From Girardinichthys multiradiatus (Eukaryota > Chordata > Actinopteri > Cyprinodontiformes > Goodeidae), in contig NC_061816.1 of assembly GCF_021462225.1 (NCBI RefSeq), positions 436,480 to 500,479 on the forward strand: 64,000 nt of DNA, written 5' to 3'. Shown here piece by piece: positions 23,301 to 32,200 of this stretch (positions are counted from its first letter, which is position 1; every line of letters starts with the position of its first letter). Made by a program: the position numbers and the translations under genes. Below the pieces are notes generated by a model, which was not told the DNA's origin, searched no databases, and saw only the letters and a program-made list of their open reading frames with translations.

Positions 23301-23775
23301 GTAGTCATGTGAAGACTAAAAGCTAACTAATGGTTCTGCTGCTGCAGTCATTTCTTCCTGATGCTGTTTATGAAGTTTTACCTTCTGACCAGCATCAGGA
23401 AGAACAGCAAAGCTGAACTTATTGTATTTGTGGCTCACCGTTCCAGAGAGTTCCTGATTATCAGGCAACTTTCACCTCCACCTCAGAGCTTTGGCTTCAG
23501 TTTATTACGTTAGTCGAGTGATTTGGACTTTTCAGGCCGAGCCGACCCAATGTTGTGACGCTTCTATTGGCTCAGACGTTTTCAGGCTCAGCAGGATGTT
23601 TGTACTATGCAGACGAGTATTTTTACTTCACCTCCTGCTGGGCGCTTACATAAACTTGATCTCCATGCGCTGAACTCTGACCTCTCCGCAGGAGATCCAG
23701 GAACGTCTCAGAATAATCGAGTTGTGCTCCAGAGATCAGCGCTTTGCAGACTTTGTCCGGCAGACGCAAGTGTAA
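2147..23775 (+). CDS. impg2: impg2, interphotoreceptor matrix proteoglycan 2 (5' end outside window), 16 exons
   Basis: Impg2 is a membrane-anchored chondroitin sulfate proteoglycan of the matrix around photoreceptor outer segments. The exons splice in frame throughout: 2147-2313, 2441-2469, 2793-2825, 4488-4537, 6051-11518, 11611-11772, 13020-13078, 13328-13348, 14538-14916, 15026-15260, 15435-18058, 18142-18361, 20321-20531, 21007-21195, 21286-21499, 23692-23775. Domain order: N-terminal conserved segment ([18 protein letters not shown]), a giant Thr/Pro repeat exon, SEA1, an acidic mucin-like region, SEA2 ([14 protein letters not shown]), two EGF-like modules, a transmembrane helix (about 21071-21144) and a cytoplasmic tail ending [11 protein letters not shown]2, EGF and tail match human IMPG2 closely from memory. 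Visible coding length is about 3,380 codons, nearly three times human; the excess lies in 6051-11518 and 15435-18058. Teleosts can carry two impg2 copies, and I cannot tell a from b. Confidence 0.93.
2441..2469 (+). CDS. impg2: impg2 small exon (RVALAAAVN)
   Basis: A 29-nt exon between a good polypyrimidine acceptor (tttatttcag) and the donor gtcagt. It continues the frame of the previous exon and ends in phase 2, matching the next exon. It is supported by phase and position; the peptide is too short to identify on its own. Confidence 0.65.
2793..2825 (+). CDS. impg2: impg2 small exon ([11 protein letters not shown])
   Basis: A 33-nt exon with acceptor cacctgctgcag and donor gtaggt, phase 2 in and phase 2 out. 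The Ser-rich peptide is reminiscent of the Ser-rich stretch after the N-terminal segment of human IMPG2. Confidence 0.6.
2826..4487 (+). other. impg2 intron with a 23-bp minisatellite
   Basis: No coding signal. The only structure seen is the short tandem repeat at 3297-3450, listed separately. Confidence 0.6.
3297..3450. repeat. Minisatellite, about 23-bp unit, 6-7 copies
   Basis: Repeated unit of the form tttagattcttggaggttcc, with substitutions between copies (tagatacttgaaggttcc, tagattcctggaggttcc). It lies within an impg2 intron. The copies are imperfect, so the array is not recent. Confidence 0.75.
4488..4537 (+). CDS. impg2: impg2 small exon ([16 protein letters not shown])
   Basis: A 50-nt exon with acceptor tttgtcctgcag and donor gtagaa. 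It enters in phase 2 and leaves in phase 1, exactly the phase needed by the giant exon at 6051. The peptide is rich in Ser, Pro and Gln, as expected for linker sequence. Confidence 0.65.
4538..6050 (+). other. impg2 intron with a GC-rich block
   Basis: No exon seen. About 5325-5530 is clearly more GC-rich than its surroundings and may be an inserted repeat fragment. I could not place it in a family. Confidence 0.5.
6051..11518 (+). CDS. impg2: impg2 giant exon encoding a Thr/Pro/Glu repeat domain
   Basis: A 5,468-nt exon, open throughout (about 1,822 codons), between acceptor gcctcttcacag and donor gtaagg. It enters in phase 1 and leaves on a codon boundary. The first about 515 codons are acidic and Ser/Thr-rich, with a possible glycosaminoglycan site ([10 protein letters not shown]) near 6421. 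Next come about 71 decapeptide repeats (7601-9724), then about 600 codons of Glu/Pro/Thr/Lys-rich sequence with decayed repeats (xEPTREPxQEx). There is almost no Cys, and no globular domain is visible. It is probably an extended, heavily O-glycosylated mucin-like spacer in front of SEA1. From memory, human IMPG2 has only a short linker here, so this is a fish-lineage expansion of uncertain breadth. Confidence 0.88.
7601..9724 (+). repeat. Coding minisatellite, 30-bp unit, about 71 copies (decapeptide [10 protein letters not shown])
   Basis: The unit is close to gaaacagaaccaaccacaaa plus accgccgcta. The repeats keep 30-bp register across the array, except that one copy lacks 6 nt (two codons) near 9371. 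Variants at fixed positions include ETEP/GTEP, PTT/PAT, and PPL/PQL/PLL/PSPR. Because 30 is a multiple of 3, the frame is kept and reverse frames also stay open. Long blocks recur with shifts of five or six units, evidence of unequal exchange. Each unit offers two or three Thr next to Pro, typical of O-glycosylated sequence. Confidence 0.95.
11611..11772 (+). CDS. impg2: impg2 exon: start of SEA domain 1
   Basis: 54 codons beginning [16 protein letters not shown], through [19 protein letters not shown], to ARQFKRK. Acceptor tgtgtttttag, donor gtgagc, both on codon boundaries. This is the entry strand and first helix of SEA1. Confidence 0.88.
11773..13019 (+). other. impg2 intron
   Basis: No exon, RNA gene or well-defined repeat recognised in this 1.2-kb intron. 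Confidence 0.5.
13020..13078 (+). CDS. impg2: impg2 exon: SEA domain 1, continued
   Basis: Encodes [19 protein letters not shown], matching the human segment with ENAFTGLPGYKDI from memory. Acceptor ttcttctgacag, donor gtacag, ending in phase 2. Confidence 0.9.
13328..13348 (+). CDS. impg2: impg2 micro-exon (RPQKDLQ)
   Basis: A 21-nt exon with acceptor ttgtgttttcag and donor gtaagg, phase 2 in and out. It bridges IIEF and GLVVQVHY in SEA1, where human IMPG2 has a similar charged stretch. Skipping it would keep the frame. Confidence 0.8.
13349..14537 (+). other. impg2 intron
   Basis: No coding signal or clear repeat in this 1.2-kb intron. Confidence 0.5.
14538..14916 (+). CDS. impg2: impg2 exon: end of SEA domain 1 and start of the linker
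   Basis: Encodes [20 protein letters not shown], then [32 protein letters not shown] and an N-glycosylation sequon (NSS). The SEA1 turn reads RGLVV with no Gly-Ser, so self-cleavage is not expected here. The donor gtgagt at 14917 is strong. An earlier gtagtt at 14779 is weaker and was not chosen, because the continuing peptide resembles the human linker ([14 protein letters not shown]). Confidence 0.88.
15026..15260 (+). CDS. impg2: impg2 exon: acidic linker
   Basis: 78 codons starting [18 protein letters not shown] and ending LESLAKN, rich in acidic and Ser residues. Acceptor gcttgttttcag, donor gtaagt. It ends in phase 1, as the next exon requires. Confidence 0.85.
15435..18058 (+). CDS. 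impg2: impg2 large exon: acidic mucin-like region and start of SEA domain 2
   Basis: A 2,624-nt exon (about 875 codons) with acceptor ctctacttcacag and donor gtgaga. It opens with a likely chondroitin sulfate attachment cluster ([11 protein letters not shown], near 15590). A long Ser/Thr/Pro/Glu region follows, whose second half (about 16800-17720) is a degenerate acidic repeat (PSGGEVE-like). A further acidic SG site ([14 protein letters not shown]) lies near 17875. The exon ends with the SEA2 start ([29 protein letters not shown]). The equivalent human exon is roughly half this size from memory. Confidence 0.92.
16800..17720 (+). repeat. Degenerate acidic coding repeats (EPSGGEVE-like, about 11-13 aa spacing)
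   Basis: The peptide repeats a motif of the form VEPSGGEVEx with variable spacing: [38 protein letters not shown]. The DNA copies are strongly diverged. This is a separate repeat from the Thr/Pro decapeptide of the upstream giant exon. Confidence 0.7.
18142..18361 (+). CDS. impg2: impg2 exon: core of SEA domain 2
   Basis: Encodes [52 protein letters not shown] and [12 protein letters not shown], nearly the human sequence from memory. NGSIVV resembles the G-S-x-V-V autoproteolysis site of cleavable SEA domains. Acceptor ttactttacag, donor gtagga, phase 1 out. Confidence 0.95.
18362..20320 (+). other. impg2 intron
   Basis: A 2-kb intron with no exon, RNA gene or distinct mobile element recognised. 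Confidence 0.5.
20321..20531 (+). CDS. impg2: impg2 exon: EGF-like modules
   Basis: Encodes [37 protein letters not shown], then [20 protein letters not shown]. Cys spacing fits one complete EGF-like module and the start of a second. Acceptor tctttgccag, donor gtaaga. Confidence 0.95.
21007..21195 (+). CDS. impg2: impg2 exon: end of EGF 2, transmembrane helix
   Basis: Encodes [20 protein letters not shown], which closes the second EGF-like module. The hydrophobic helix [19 protein letters not shown] continues to IIFFLA, followed by the stop-transfer residues RTLREQ. This places SEA and EGF domains outside and the tail inside the photoreceptor. Confidence 0.95.
21286..21499 (+). CDS. impg2: impg2 exon: cytoplasmic tail
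   Basis: Encodes [38 protein letters not shown] and [18 protein letters not shown]. The human tail has NAVKYNPVYES and SREEIRQMYESSELSREE at the same places, from memory. The tail is Tyr-rich. Acceptor ttactttgtag, donor gtgatg. Confidence 0.92.
21665..21885 (+). repeat. Left terminal inverted repeat of the Tc1 element
   Basis: Mirrors 23080-23297 on the opposite strand, with a few mismatches. The inner edge is the gtggggcgtgcaatattatt stretch, which pairs with the aataatattacacgccccac stretch on the right. Confidence 0.85.
22056..23075 (+). pseudogene. Tc1 transposase, interrupted by one stop codon
   Basis: About 340 codons in one frame, full family length. The N-terminus ([20 protein letters not shown]) is the paired-like helix-turn-helix DNA-binding domain, and GRPSKLS is the AT-hook-like GRPR-type linker. 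A TAA at 22377-22379 interrupts the frame after TISRTLH, where relatives carry Gln, and the same frame continues to KGGATKY. Of the DDE triad, the second Asp (QQDNDPKH) and the Glu ([11 protein letters not shown]) are present. The first position reads WSEETKI, where relatives have WSDETK. The copy should therefore be inactive. Confidence 0.9.
23080..23297 (-). repeat. Right terminal inverted repeat of the Tc1 element
   Basis: Reverse-complement partner of 21665-21885. It starts just after the transposase stop codon. Confidence 0.85.
23692..23775 (+). CDS. impg2: impg2 last exon: end of cytoplasmic tail and stop
   Basis: Encodes [18 protein letters not shown] and ADFVRQTQV, then TAA. Human ends EIQERMRVLELYANDPEF and then FVREQQVEEV, from memory. 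Acceptor ctgacctctccgcag. The stop sits inside a gtaagt string, so a donor here is conceivable but not needed. Confidence 0.9.
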   Translation, partial: EIQERLRIIELCSRDQRFADFVRQTQV

Positions 23776-24115
23776 GTGCTCCTACTTTTCCCTGTCAGTT
23801 TATTTAAAGCTAACCTGAACCTTGCTGTGAATTCATCTGAAACGGTTATTATGTTGGTTTGGATTTTTCTGTTAACATTTCTCCTCCTAACTCAGAAAAT
23901 ACTCCACCGTTCTTCTTGTTAAACTCTCTAAACATAACCGGTTTACTGTAAATCTCAATCTTAGATACTAAAATGTTTTTAAACTGAAAGATTATACATG
24001 ATTGTTATCTACAGAGCGTTTCTAATGCATCAAAGAGGCTAAAAAGAGACAGACTTTAACCACTGCAGACAAACCATCAACATTATCAAATCAGTAACTG
24101 TTGCTAAAAAACATT
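23776..24115 (+). other. Probable impg2 3' UTR
   Basis: AT-rich sequence after the stop codon. The only poly(A)-signal-like hexamer before the LINE is attaaa at about 24113. The 3' end of the transcript cannot be fixed from sequence alone. Confidence 0.45.
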
Positions 24116-24130
24116 AAAACAGTTTATATG
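24116..24130 (+). repeat. Target-site duplication, left copy (15 bp)
   Basis: aaaacagtttatatg, identical to 29206-29220. The pair brackets the LINE exactly. Confidence 0.93.
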
Positions 24131-24139
24131 GGCTGGTTT

Positions 24140-24149
24140 AAGATGGCGG
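24140..24149 (+). promoter_or_regulatory. YY1-like site at the LINE 5' end
   Basis: aagatggcgg matches the YY1 core AAGATGGCGGC. It lies at +10 of the element; mammalian L1 carries a YY1 site at about the same distance from its 5' end, where it directs the start of transcription. Confidence 0.5.
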
Positions 24150-24236
24150 AGAGAGTAGGTGCATAAGTGAATAACTCTCTAGAGTCGCATAAAAATACCC
24201 ACGACCAAATAGCACCTCGATGGACATAACCGAGAT

Positions 24237-24910
24237 ATGAGTGGGAAAAACAAAAGAAGAAGCCGGAAAAATGACCAAAAGCAGGACAAAGCCGAAGAAC
24301 TACTTTTAATGGAAGAAATCTCTGAACACCAAACTAGCGAACACGAGAAAGAACCAGCCCAGGAAATGGCCGAACACGATAACGCAAAGATGCTGAAAAC
24401 TGGGCTCTCAACGATGAGGGGAAATATCAGAACCCTTAAACTAGAGCTATGCCAGGAGCTAACCGTGTCCAAAGACGAGCTGAAAAATGAAATGAAGGAA
24501 GAAATAAAAAACCTTCGACAAGAAATAGACCGCAGGCTGTCAGAGAATGACCAGGAGCTACAGGCACAGCAAGCGAACATCAGCGAGGCCCAGATGTACA
24601 TAGCAGAGGTGGAGGACTGGAAGACGGATGCTAATGAGATGCTAATCAAGATGCTAGTGCACACACGACAAATGCAAGAAAAATTAACCGACCTCGAAGG
24701 GAGATCGAGGAGAAACAATATCTGAATCTTTGGAGTGCCAGAGGACGAGGAATGGAGCTCAACAGCAGGATTTTTGGAACAACTTTTAAAGAAGGAGCTT
24801 GATCAGTCTCCAGATTCAACGAGCCCTCACCCACAAACTGAACTTAAATGCAGCACCCAGATCAATTATGGTCAACTTCCTACAATTTGAGACGAAGGAA
24901 ATGATTTTTC
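24237..24910 (+). pseudogene. LINE ORF1 protein, broken
   Basis: Starts MSGKNKRRSRKNDQKQDK, then a Lys/Glu-rich coiled coil (KDELKNEMKEEIKNLRQEID). The frame stops at 24723 (TGA), just before IFGVPEDEEWSS in the same frame. L1 ORF1 proteins typically read RRNNIRIFGVPE here, so an Arg CGA to TGA change is the simplest explanation. This is the RNA-binding chaperone of the L1 particle. Confidence 0.82.
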
Positions 24911-25654
24911 TACTTTAACCACGACTACCTGACAGAAATAGTCCAGAAGAGAAAGACATATTCAGGCATTAAAGAAGTACTGAAAGAGAAAGGAATACGT
25001 TTCCAGACACCGCTCGCCACAATATGGATTCATGGGATTAATGGAACGAAGACATATGAAAGTACCAGGACAGCAGCGCAGGACATGAAGGACCGTGGCT
25101 ACACTGTGGACGAACCACAGTGTAGCCACTGTGCTTCAGCCGAGGAGGGGAGATGGCGGGGAGCTGCGGGGTGGCAGCGAGACTCGGCACACAGAGCGAG
25201 AAAAGAGAAAAGCTACAAAACTTCCAGCGGAAATCTTAAAATGTTTCTGCTGAAGAAAGAGGAATGGATATGGAGCAAAATGGAAGATTCAATAAAGACT
25301 AATTACTTAAAAACTGTGTGAAACCATGGCCACACAATAGTTGCAGAGACTGATAAAAGAAGAGAGAATACCTAAAATCATCTAGGCTCCCATAATTTGT
25401 CATACTTTATTAAAACCCGACTGAGAGGTTGAGTTCTCCAAGCTGGACATGTCTAGACGGAGTGGTACCCCACAGGGTGGGAGTAGTACTGGGGTCCTCA
25501 GTAGAGGTGAGGACTTCCTCTCCACCCACCAACGGGACTAGGGGAAGAGAGGAAACCCAGTTTGGAATCGTGTCAGATGTTTGGTTTACGTTCGGTTAGT
25601 AAAAGTTTTGACTTGTTTTGTTTTAAATTGCTTTTCTGAACATATTTTCAGGAA

Positions 25655-28600
25655 ATGGTAACTTATAGATATAGATAAATGGTCTGAATACATTGACTAA
25701 AAAAGACAGGGTGATGGCAAAACTGAAAATTATATTCTTGCAAGAGACTCACTTATCCAAACCAGAGCATGAAAAATAAAGAAAATACGGTTACAGGAAT
25801 ATTTACCACAGTCCTTACAGAGACGGGCGCAGAAGAGGAGTGGCAATATTAATACCAAACACAATACAATTTGATTATAAAAAGGAATCCAAAGATAAAG
25901 AAGGAAGATATATAATAATAAAAGGAAGAATAGAAAATGAAATCATTACTTTGGTAAATGTGTACGCACCCCCAGACAGTAACAAATATTTTTTAAAGAA
26001 TCTATTTAATGTAATAGTGGTGGAAACAGAAGGAACTCTAATTTATGGAGGCTATTTAAATGTAGTTCTGGACCATAAGTTGGATACAACAAGCTACAAA
26101 AAACTAAAGAGCAATTATCAAGATTTATTAATGTCTCTTTGGAGGAGATGGGAATGATAGATGTTTGGAGAGGTTTGCATCCATTAGAAAAAGACTTTAC
26201 ACATGACTCAGCTGCTCACAAAGTGCATTCAAGGATCAACTAGTTTTTAATAAAAGGAGATGACAATCAGAGAGTGAAGGAGTGCAGGATGGGGAGCAGA
26301 CGTGTCTGATCAAAACTCAGTTTATTTCAAAATATGTCTAAATTCAGTCTGGAGACTGAACCTGAGAACAGGGAACAGCAGAAAGATAAAAGCAGAGCTA
26401 AAACATACATTGAAGAAAATAATAATGGAACAGTAGACCCGGCAATATTATGGGATGCCATGAAGGCCGTCCTCAGAGGAAGATTAATAGCTGAGACCTA
26501 CAGGGCAAATACAGAGACTGAGGGAATTAGAGCAGGATTATCAGAAAACAAATGACCCAAAGATATACCAAGAAATCAAGGTAACTAAACCAAAAAATAA
26601 ATGACATATTACTGGATGAGACGGAAAAAAGAAACAAAATTATTATGAAGCAGGTCAAAGGGCAGCTAAACTATCAGCTAAACGTAGACGCTTAGTACTG
26701 GACATAAAACTAGAAACCTCCTCGCAAATAAATGAACAGATAAACCAGAGGACATTTTTCAGGGATACTATGAGGAACTGTTTAAACAGCATGAATTCAC
26801 ACATGAAGAGGAAATGAGAGCCTTTCTAAACTCACTGGATTTACCAACAATTAATCAAATACAAAATGAGACTCTAACAGCTGACATTACCATAATAAAT
26901 ACATTACAGAACAATAAAGCCCAGGTAGCGATGGATACCCGGCAGACTGCTACAAGGTATTCAAGGAAGAGTCGACACCATTACTTCCAGCTTCTTTCAA
27001 CTCGACGCTCAATCAGAATAAAATACCTCCGTCATTATTTCAGTCATCCCAAAACAAGGAGGAGATGAGGAACACTGTGGGAACTATAAACCAATTTCAT
27101 TATTAAATATAGATTATAAAATCTATACAACAATTATTTCTAAAAGATGAAATTCTTTTAGAACAGAATTAATAGAGGAAGATTGAACAGGATTAATGAG
27201 ACGACGTCAAACACATGATAATATTAGAAGAGTCTGCATGTAGTAGAACAAGTACCACAGAAAAAACAAAGTCCTATACTCGTAAGCGTTGATGCAGACA
27301 AAGCTTTTGATTCAGTAATAAATCAATACAGTGTATAAGAACATTATATCAACACCCACGGCAAGAAAAAGAAATGAAAGGAGTGGTAATAAAGGGAGAG
27401 GAACACAAAATAGGGCTTTTTGCAGACGATGTAATAACCTTCCTTGATCAACCATATAAGTCTCTACCGGCATTGGTTCATCTTCTAGAAAAGTATGGAT
27501 ATCTTTCAGGATATAAAAATAATGTTTCCAAAACACATATTTTAACACTCAACGATAATCCATCAAAAGAAATTCAGGAATTATTTTCCATCAAATGGAA
27601 TAAGAAGGAACTTAAATACCTGGGGGTTAATATCACTAAAGGGCTATCTATACTTTACAAAGCAAATTATGATCAAATGAGCCAAGAGATACAAAAAGAC
27701 AGATGGTCTACACTACCCCTAGATCTTAACTCAAAAAGTGAAGTTATTAAGATGAACGTGCAGCCAAGACTTCTTTATTTATTCCAATCACTACTAATAA
27801 AGGTCCCCCAAACACTATTTGCCACCTGGGACAAGATAATATCCAGATTTATTTGGGGTGGCAAACAGCCTGGAGTTAGATATGAAACTCTCTGGTTACC
27901 GGAAGCCAGAGGAGATATGGACCTCCCAAAACTACAGGAGCTCAGCTCAGACGTGCTGCTGTACACCAGATTACATGGAGAAATGGAACGATATGGAGGA
28001 AGAATGTAGGGAACAACCAATTCAGAGCATTATTGGAGTCGAAGATAGATATGAGAAGATAAAAATAGCACATGGACCCAATTACAGAATTGACACTGGA
28101 AATATGGTTAAAAATACTAAAAAACATAAGATAAAGAAAGAACTGAAATGGCTCAGATGGGTAGTTTATGATTTCAAGCCAGAAATATATGATAAGGGAT
28201 TTAAACAATGGGGTCACAGCAAGGTGTCTCCTTCAGAAGGATGGAGAACTGGAGAGTTTTCAAGAAAGAAAGACGAGTTTGACTTGGAGAAACACGAATT
28301 TTACAGATACCTACAACTGAGAGGTTACTGCAGGGCAGAAATCAGGGGGATCCTCTGTAGAAACGAATGGAGTGATTCAAACTGTGATCAACTCATTCAA
28401 TGGAAGGAAGATTAAAATCATATCTACTTTATGTCAAAAAATGATGATAGGTAAACTAAACACACAATCAGAGCTTAACGTGACAATTACAGATCAAGAT
28501 TGGGAGGATATGTGGAGGAAACATCAGACAACCACCAGTTCACGGATATGAAGGAAGTTTGCCTGGAAAAATCTGATAGGATTTTTTATTACACCTAAAG

Positions 28601-28720
28601 TCAAGAACAGATATAAGGACACAGACACGACGTGTTGGAGGAATCGTGGAACAATGGATGCAGACCATTCACATATATGTTGGAATTGTCCTAAAATGTA
28701 TAATTTTGGATAAATGTACC
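25655..28720 (+). pseudogene. LINE ORF2 endonuclease/reverse transcriptase, multiply broken
   Basis: Readable from NGLNTLTKKDRVMAKLK through the AP endonuclease (IIFLQETHLS, NVYAPPDSNKYF, GGYLNVVLD) to the reverse transcriptase and C-terminal region, with stops (for example near 25780 and 26155) and frame changes. Motif A (VDADKAFDS, about 27288) and motif C (FADDV, 27418) lie only about 125 nt apart, where L1 enzymes have about 300 nt. An internal deletion has therefore removed the middle of the palm. The 27374-28009 frame covers IGLFADDVITF to DMDLPKLQELSS. Confidence 0.85.
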
Positions 28721-29205
28721 TGGAACGGTAATGAAGATATTGGGATATGATATCCCTATGAGTAGCATGTTACTATATCTCTGTAATTTGAACAATATTA
28801 AAGAAAAGTTAAGAGTAAAGGACAGGTATTTGATCAAGATAATGTTAATAGCAGACAAGAAAGATGTTACGAGGAAATGAGGAAAGGTGGATCCTCCTTG
28901 TCACGAACAATGGAGAGAAATAATAGAAGAAATCTATACAATGGAAAAATGGACACATCGCCTAAGATTACAACAAACACAAATGGAAGAAAAGTGGATG
29001 AAATGGATATTATTTAAAACTAAAGACAGCGACCAAGGATGGAAAAGAACTTGACAAACAGGATAGACAAGAAGATTATTAGAAGAATAGCTCCCAAGCA
29101 AAAGCTTTTTGGTTTTGTTTTGTGTAACGTTGAATCTGAATTGTTCATATTTGTTCTGTATGGAAGCAGTTTTGGAAAATGGCAATAAAAAGTTAAATGT
29201 TAAAG

Positions 29206-29220
29206 AAAACAGTTTATATG
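29206..29220 (+). repeat. Target-site duplication, right copy (15 bp)
   Basis: Identical to 24116-24130; marks the 3' end of the LINE. Confidence 0.93.
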
Positions 29221-32200
29221 AGACAAAATATTCAGATCAAGAGGAAAAAATGTCAGTAAGATTAAAAAAGTTTAATATTTGAAAACCAACAGTTTTGTGA
29301 GTAATTACCTTCAAAACATTTTATTTTAAACTTTCCTAATACAGAAGTATTTAACCTTTTTCTCAGTAACGTTCCTAAACCACTTTTATTCATTTTATTA
29401 CAATTACAATCAAAAACCTGAAAATATATAAAGAATCGTTCTTCATTTTCAGACCATTTCAGACCAATCGAAGAGTCGTATAGAAATATGTAATTTACAT
29501 CAAAATCTTTAATGTAATATTTGTTTGTCCAACAATAAAATAATGTTGAATATATTTAGAAATCAATAAGTAATTAGCAAACCTTAGAACCAGCAGGAGG
29601 GTCTGAAGATGCTGGTCCAGCAGCAGCAACCTCCAAGAAGAGATGTTCATGTTCACCTCACTGCTGCAAGCAGACAAACACAGCAAACTAATCCTGTCTT
29701 TCCTGTTGATGGAGCAGATTCCTGGAGAGGAGAGGCAGCTCCACAACGTAACGTAGCGTCCAGGCAGCCGTTGACCTCCAGGTACCAACACACCTGCTGA
29801 TATTTAGCCACATCACAACCAGGTCGATGTTAGGTCAGACTTTAACTAGAACCATGACCAGTTATCTCCTCGCCTGTTATTCATCATCGGTGTTGGTCTG
29901 CAGTCGTTCATTCATGTCTTCTAAGTTATGACTCGTTTGTTAGAATAGCAGATGTAAACCAGACAATATGACATTCTGGTTGAAGAAGTGAGGAAAGCAG
30001 AGTTTCTCTAGCAGAAATGGACCACCGGGGTCGACACAGAGATCCTCAGACTGCTGCCCAGCTCACCTCACCTGTAGAAATGAAGGTAGAAGTCAGATGA
30101 TCTGCTCAGAAGATAACATGTCCAGGACCTTTTTACCTGGATTTAAGTTGACTTTTCGGTCCAGTTGGTCAAATAATTTGTAAGAAATGATCTTCAGGCA
30201 GAATTCAGACTTCAGAAACCCTGTTAGAAATGATTGTGTGTCTTTTTAAAGAAACTTTGAGGTGTTAACCTGATTGTTTCTCCACAGAAACCAGCGTCCG
30301 TCTTTAACTGGAGAAGGAACACCAGTTCATCATGAGGCTGCTGTTGGTGGTGGAGCTGGAGCTGAAGGTGACCAGAAGCTGACAGATGTTGGAGTTTATT
30401 TTTAAAGAACTTTATCCGTTTGTTCTTCAGGAGAACTTTGATTTTTGATCTCGTTCTGTGTTTTTGTATCCTGGAGTCTTCTTTTGGAGGAACGTTTTGA
30501 TTTCTAAGCTTTGGACATTTTCAATCTTCTATCTTACTTGTTCTGCCACATTTCCTTTTCAGCTTGAATCTAAGGGTTTCTGGTTGCATCCAGACCTTCT
30601 GGTCACCACTCTGGTCATCCTGGACAGGGGTGACCAGCAGCATTTCTCCCCCTGGTGCCTTCAATGCTCTGTTAGCTCTTCTGGGATGTGATGAGAACAA
30701 CTCAAGCCCTTGATCAAAAGTAACTTTGACATAAATCTACGACACCAAATGTTCTCAATGTTTACATTTCTCTGTCAGAGGCAGGTTCTAGACTCCATGA
30801 TGAAGATGTGTAGTTTGAGTTTTCAAAGACCTTGGCTGCTTCTCCTTAGAGCCACTTAGCTTCAGCCTGTTTCTTCAGTTGCAGGAATGGGTTTATTTCT
30901 GTGGATCTGCACCAGTTGGACCTTCCAGATCAAATGGTTTGTCCTGGAGAAGACGTTGACTGCTGACATCTGTCTGATTCTAAAAGAGAAAGACCCTGGA
31001 GATAAGATGCTCTGGTACCGGATCAGAACAACAAGCAAACAATGCATCTATGATGCCCTAATGGTATGATCAGTCCCAGAAAGGTACCACCCGGTTCCCA
31101 GAAGGTACTATCGCTTACCAAGTTACTGACTGGTACTGACAAAATATTATGTTGACCCAGCAAGAAAAAATCAGTTGTTATTCCAGCAAGATACCTTCTG
31201 GTTCTAATAAGGTTCCCCTGGAAGCTGTCATGTTCCAGCAGTTCTCAGCCCGGTTCCAGTGATCCAGCTTCGTTTAAACTGGGTACCAACTTGTAGTGTC
31301 AGGAGATACGGAGTTATTGTTTGAACCAGCAGAGAACTACCATAGTTAGCAGGTCTACTAATAGAGACCAGAAAGACCTTCTAACACCTTAATTTGACTC
31401 CATTAATGTTTATCATCAAGTCAAAGGTCAAACGACCTTCAACCAATAAATTACACTGAATCTGAACGTCCAGGAGTTAAATACTGAAGCAGATGATAAA
31501 AGGTAAATCCAGAAGATCTGTCCAGTCCGACCGACCTCATGGTTTGATGTTTTTGTGTTAGTTTAGAGCTCTGTCACGTTACCTGCCTCCGGTCCTGAAT
31601 GGACCGGGTTCTGGCTTGTCCACATACAGGTTAAATGTGCATGGTCTGTTTCTGTCGCTGTGATTTGTATCGTGTGTTTTCATGTGGTTTGTCCGAGCTT
31701 TAATGTAAGCGTGCGAGGTGGCACGTTTTCTAAAATAAAACGCTGACATTTTTTACACACATCTCCAGACACTGTGCTTTTGTTTAGAGGTGAAACTGAA
31801 ACGTATCTGGTACCAGAAGAAGCCTGCTGATATTTGCCTGGAGCAAACATTGCTGTCAGACAGAGGAATGTGACTAAGCTCAGTAAATACTGAGAGAGCC
31901 AGGATTATCAGTTAGCCATCGCCATGACAACCTGATGACAGCACAGGTAAAGGTGAAGCAAAGTTTAAACAACAATGTTATTTGGGGGAATGGATGGATG
32001 GAGTAGATGGAGTAGATGGTAGGTTCATTCAGTGGATCTTGGTTCTCCTGCTGCTGCTTCCCAGGAACATCTCCTCAGTAAAGAGCATATTTGTGCTCCT
32101 CAGGAACCCAGCTGTATTCAGTGTCGGAGTCTCCGTGGGAGACCCTGGTTGCTCAGATTGGAGCAGTGAAGATGACTGCTGGTGAATCCTGTCCTTCATC

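Larger units (their letters stand above)
24131..29205 (+). mobile_element. L1-type LINE (fish L1/Swimmer-like), near full length but inactivated
   Basis: A 5,075-bp non-LTR retrotransposon between two 15-bp direct repeats. It has a short 5' UTR starting ggctggtttaagatggcgg, ORF1 with a coiled coil and the RSRRNNI signature, and ORF2 with an endonuclease (FLQETHLS, VNVYAPPDSN) and a reverse transcriptase (SVDADKAFDS, then FADDV). The downstream ORF2 region has YLGVNITKG and FIWGGKQ, and a CWNCP motif lies near 28680. The 3' end is ggcaataaaaagttaaatg followed by ttaaag, with no long poly(A). Stops and indels break both ORFs. The coiled-coil ORF1 and long duplication fit the L1 clade; the subfamily is a guess. 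Confidence 0.92.
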
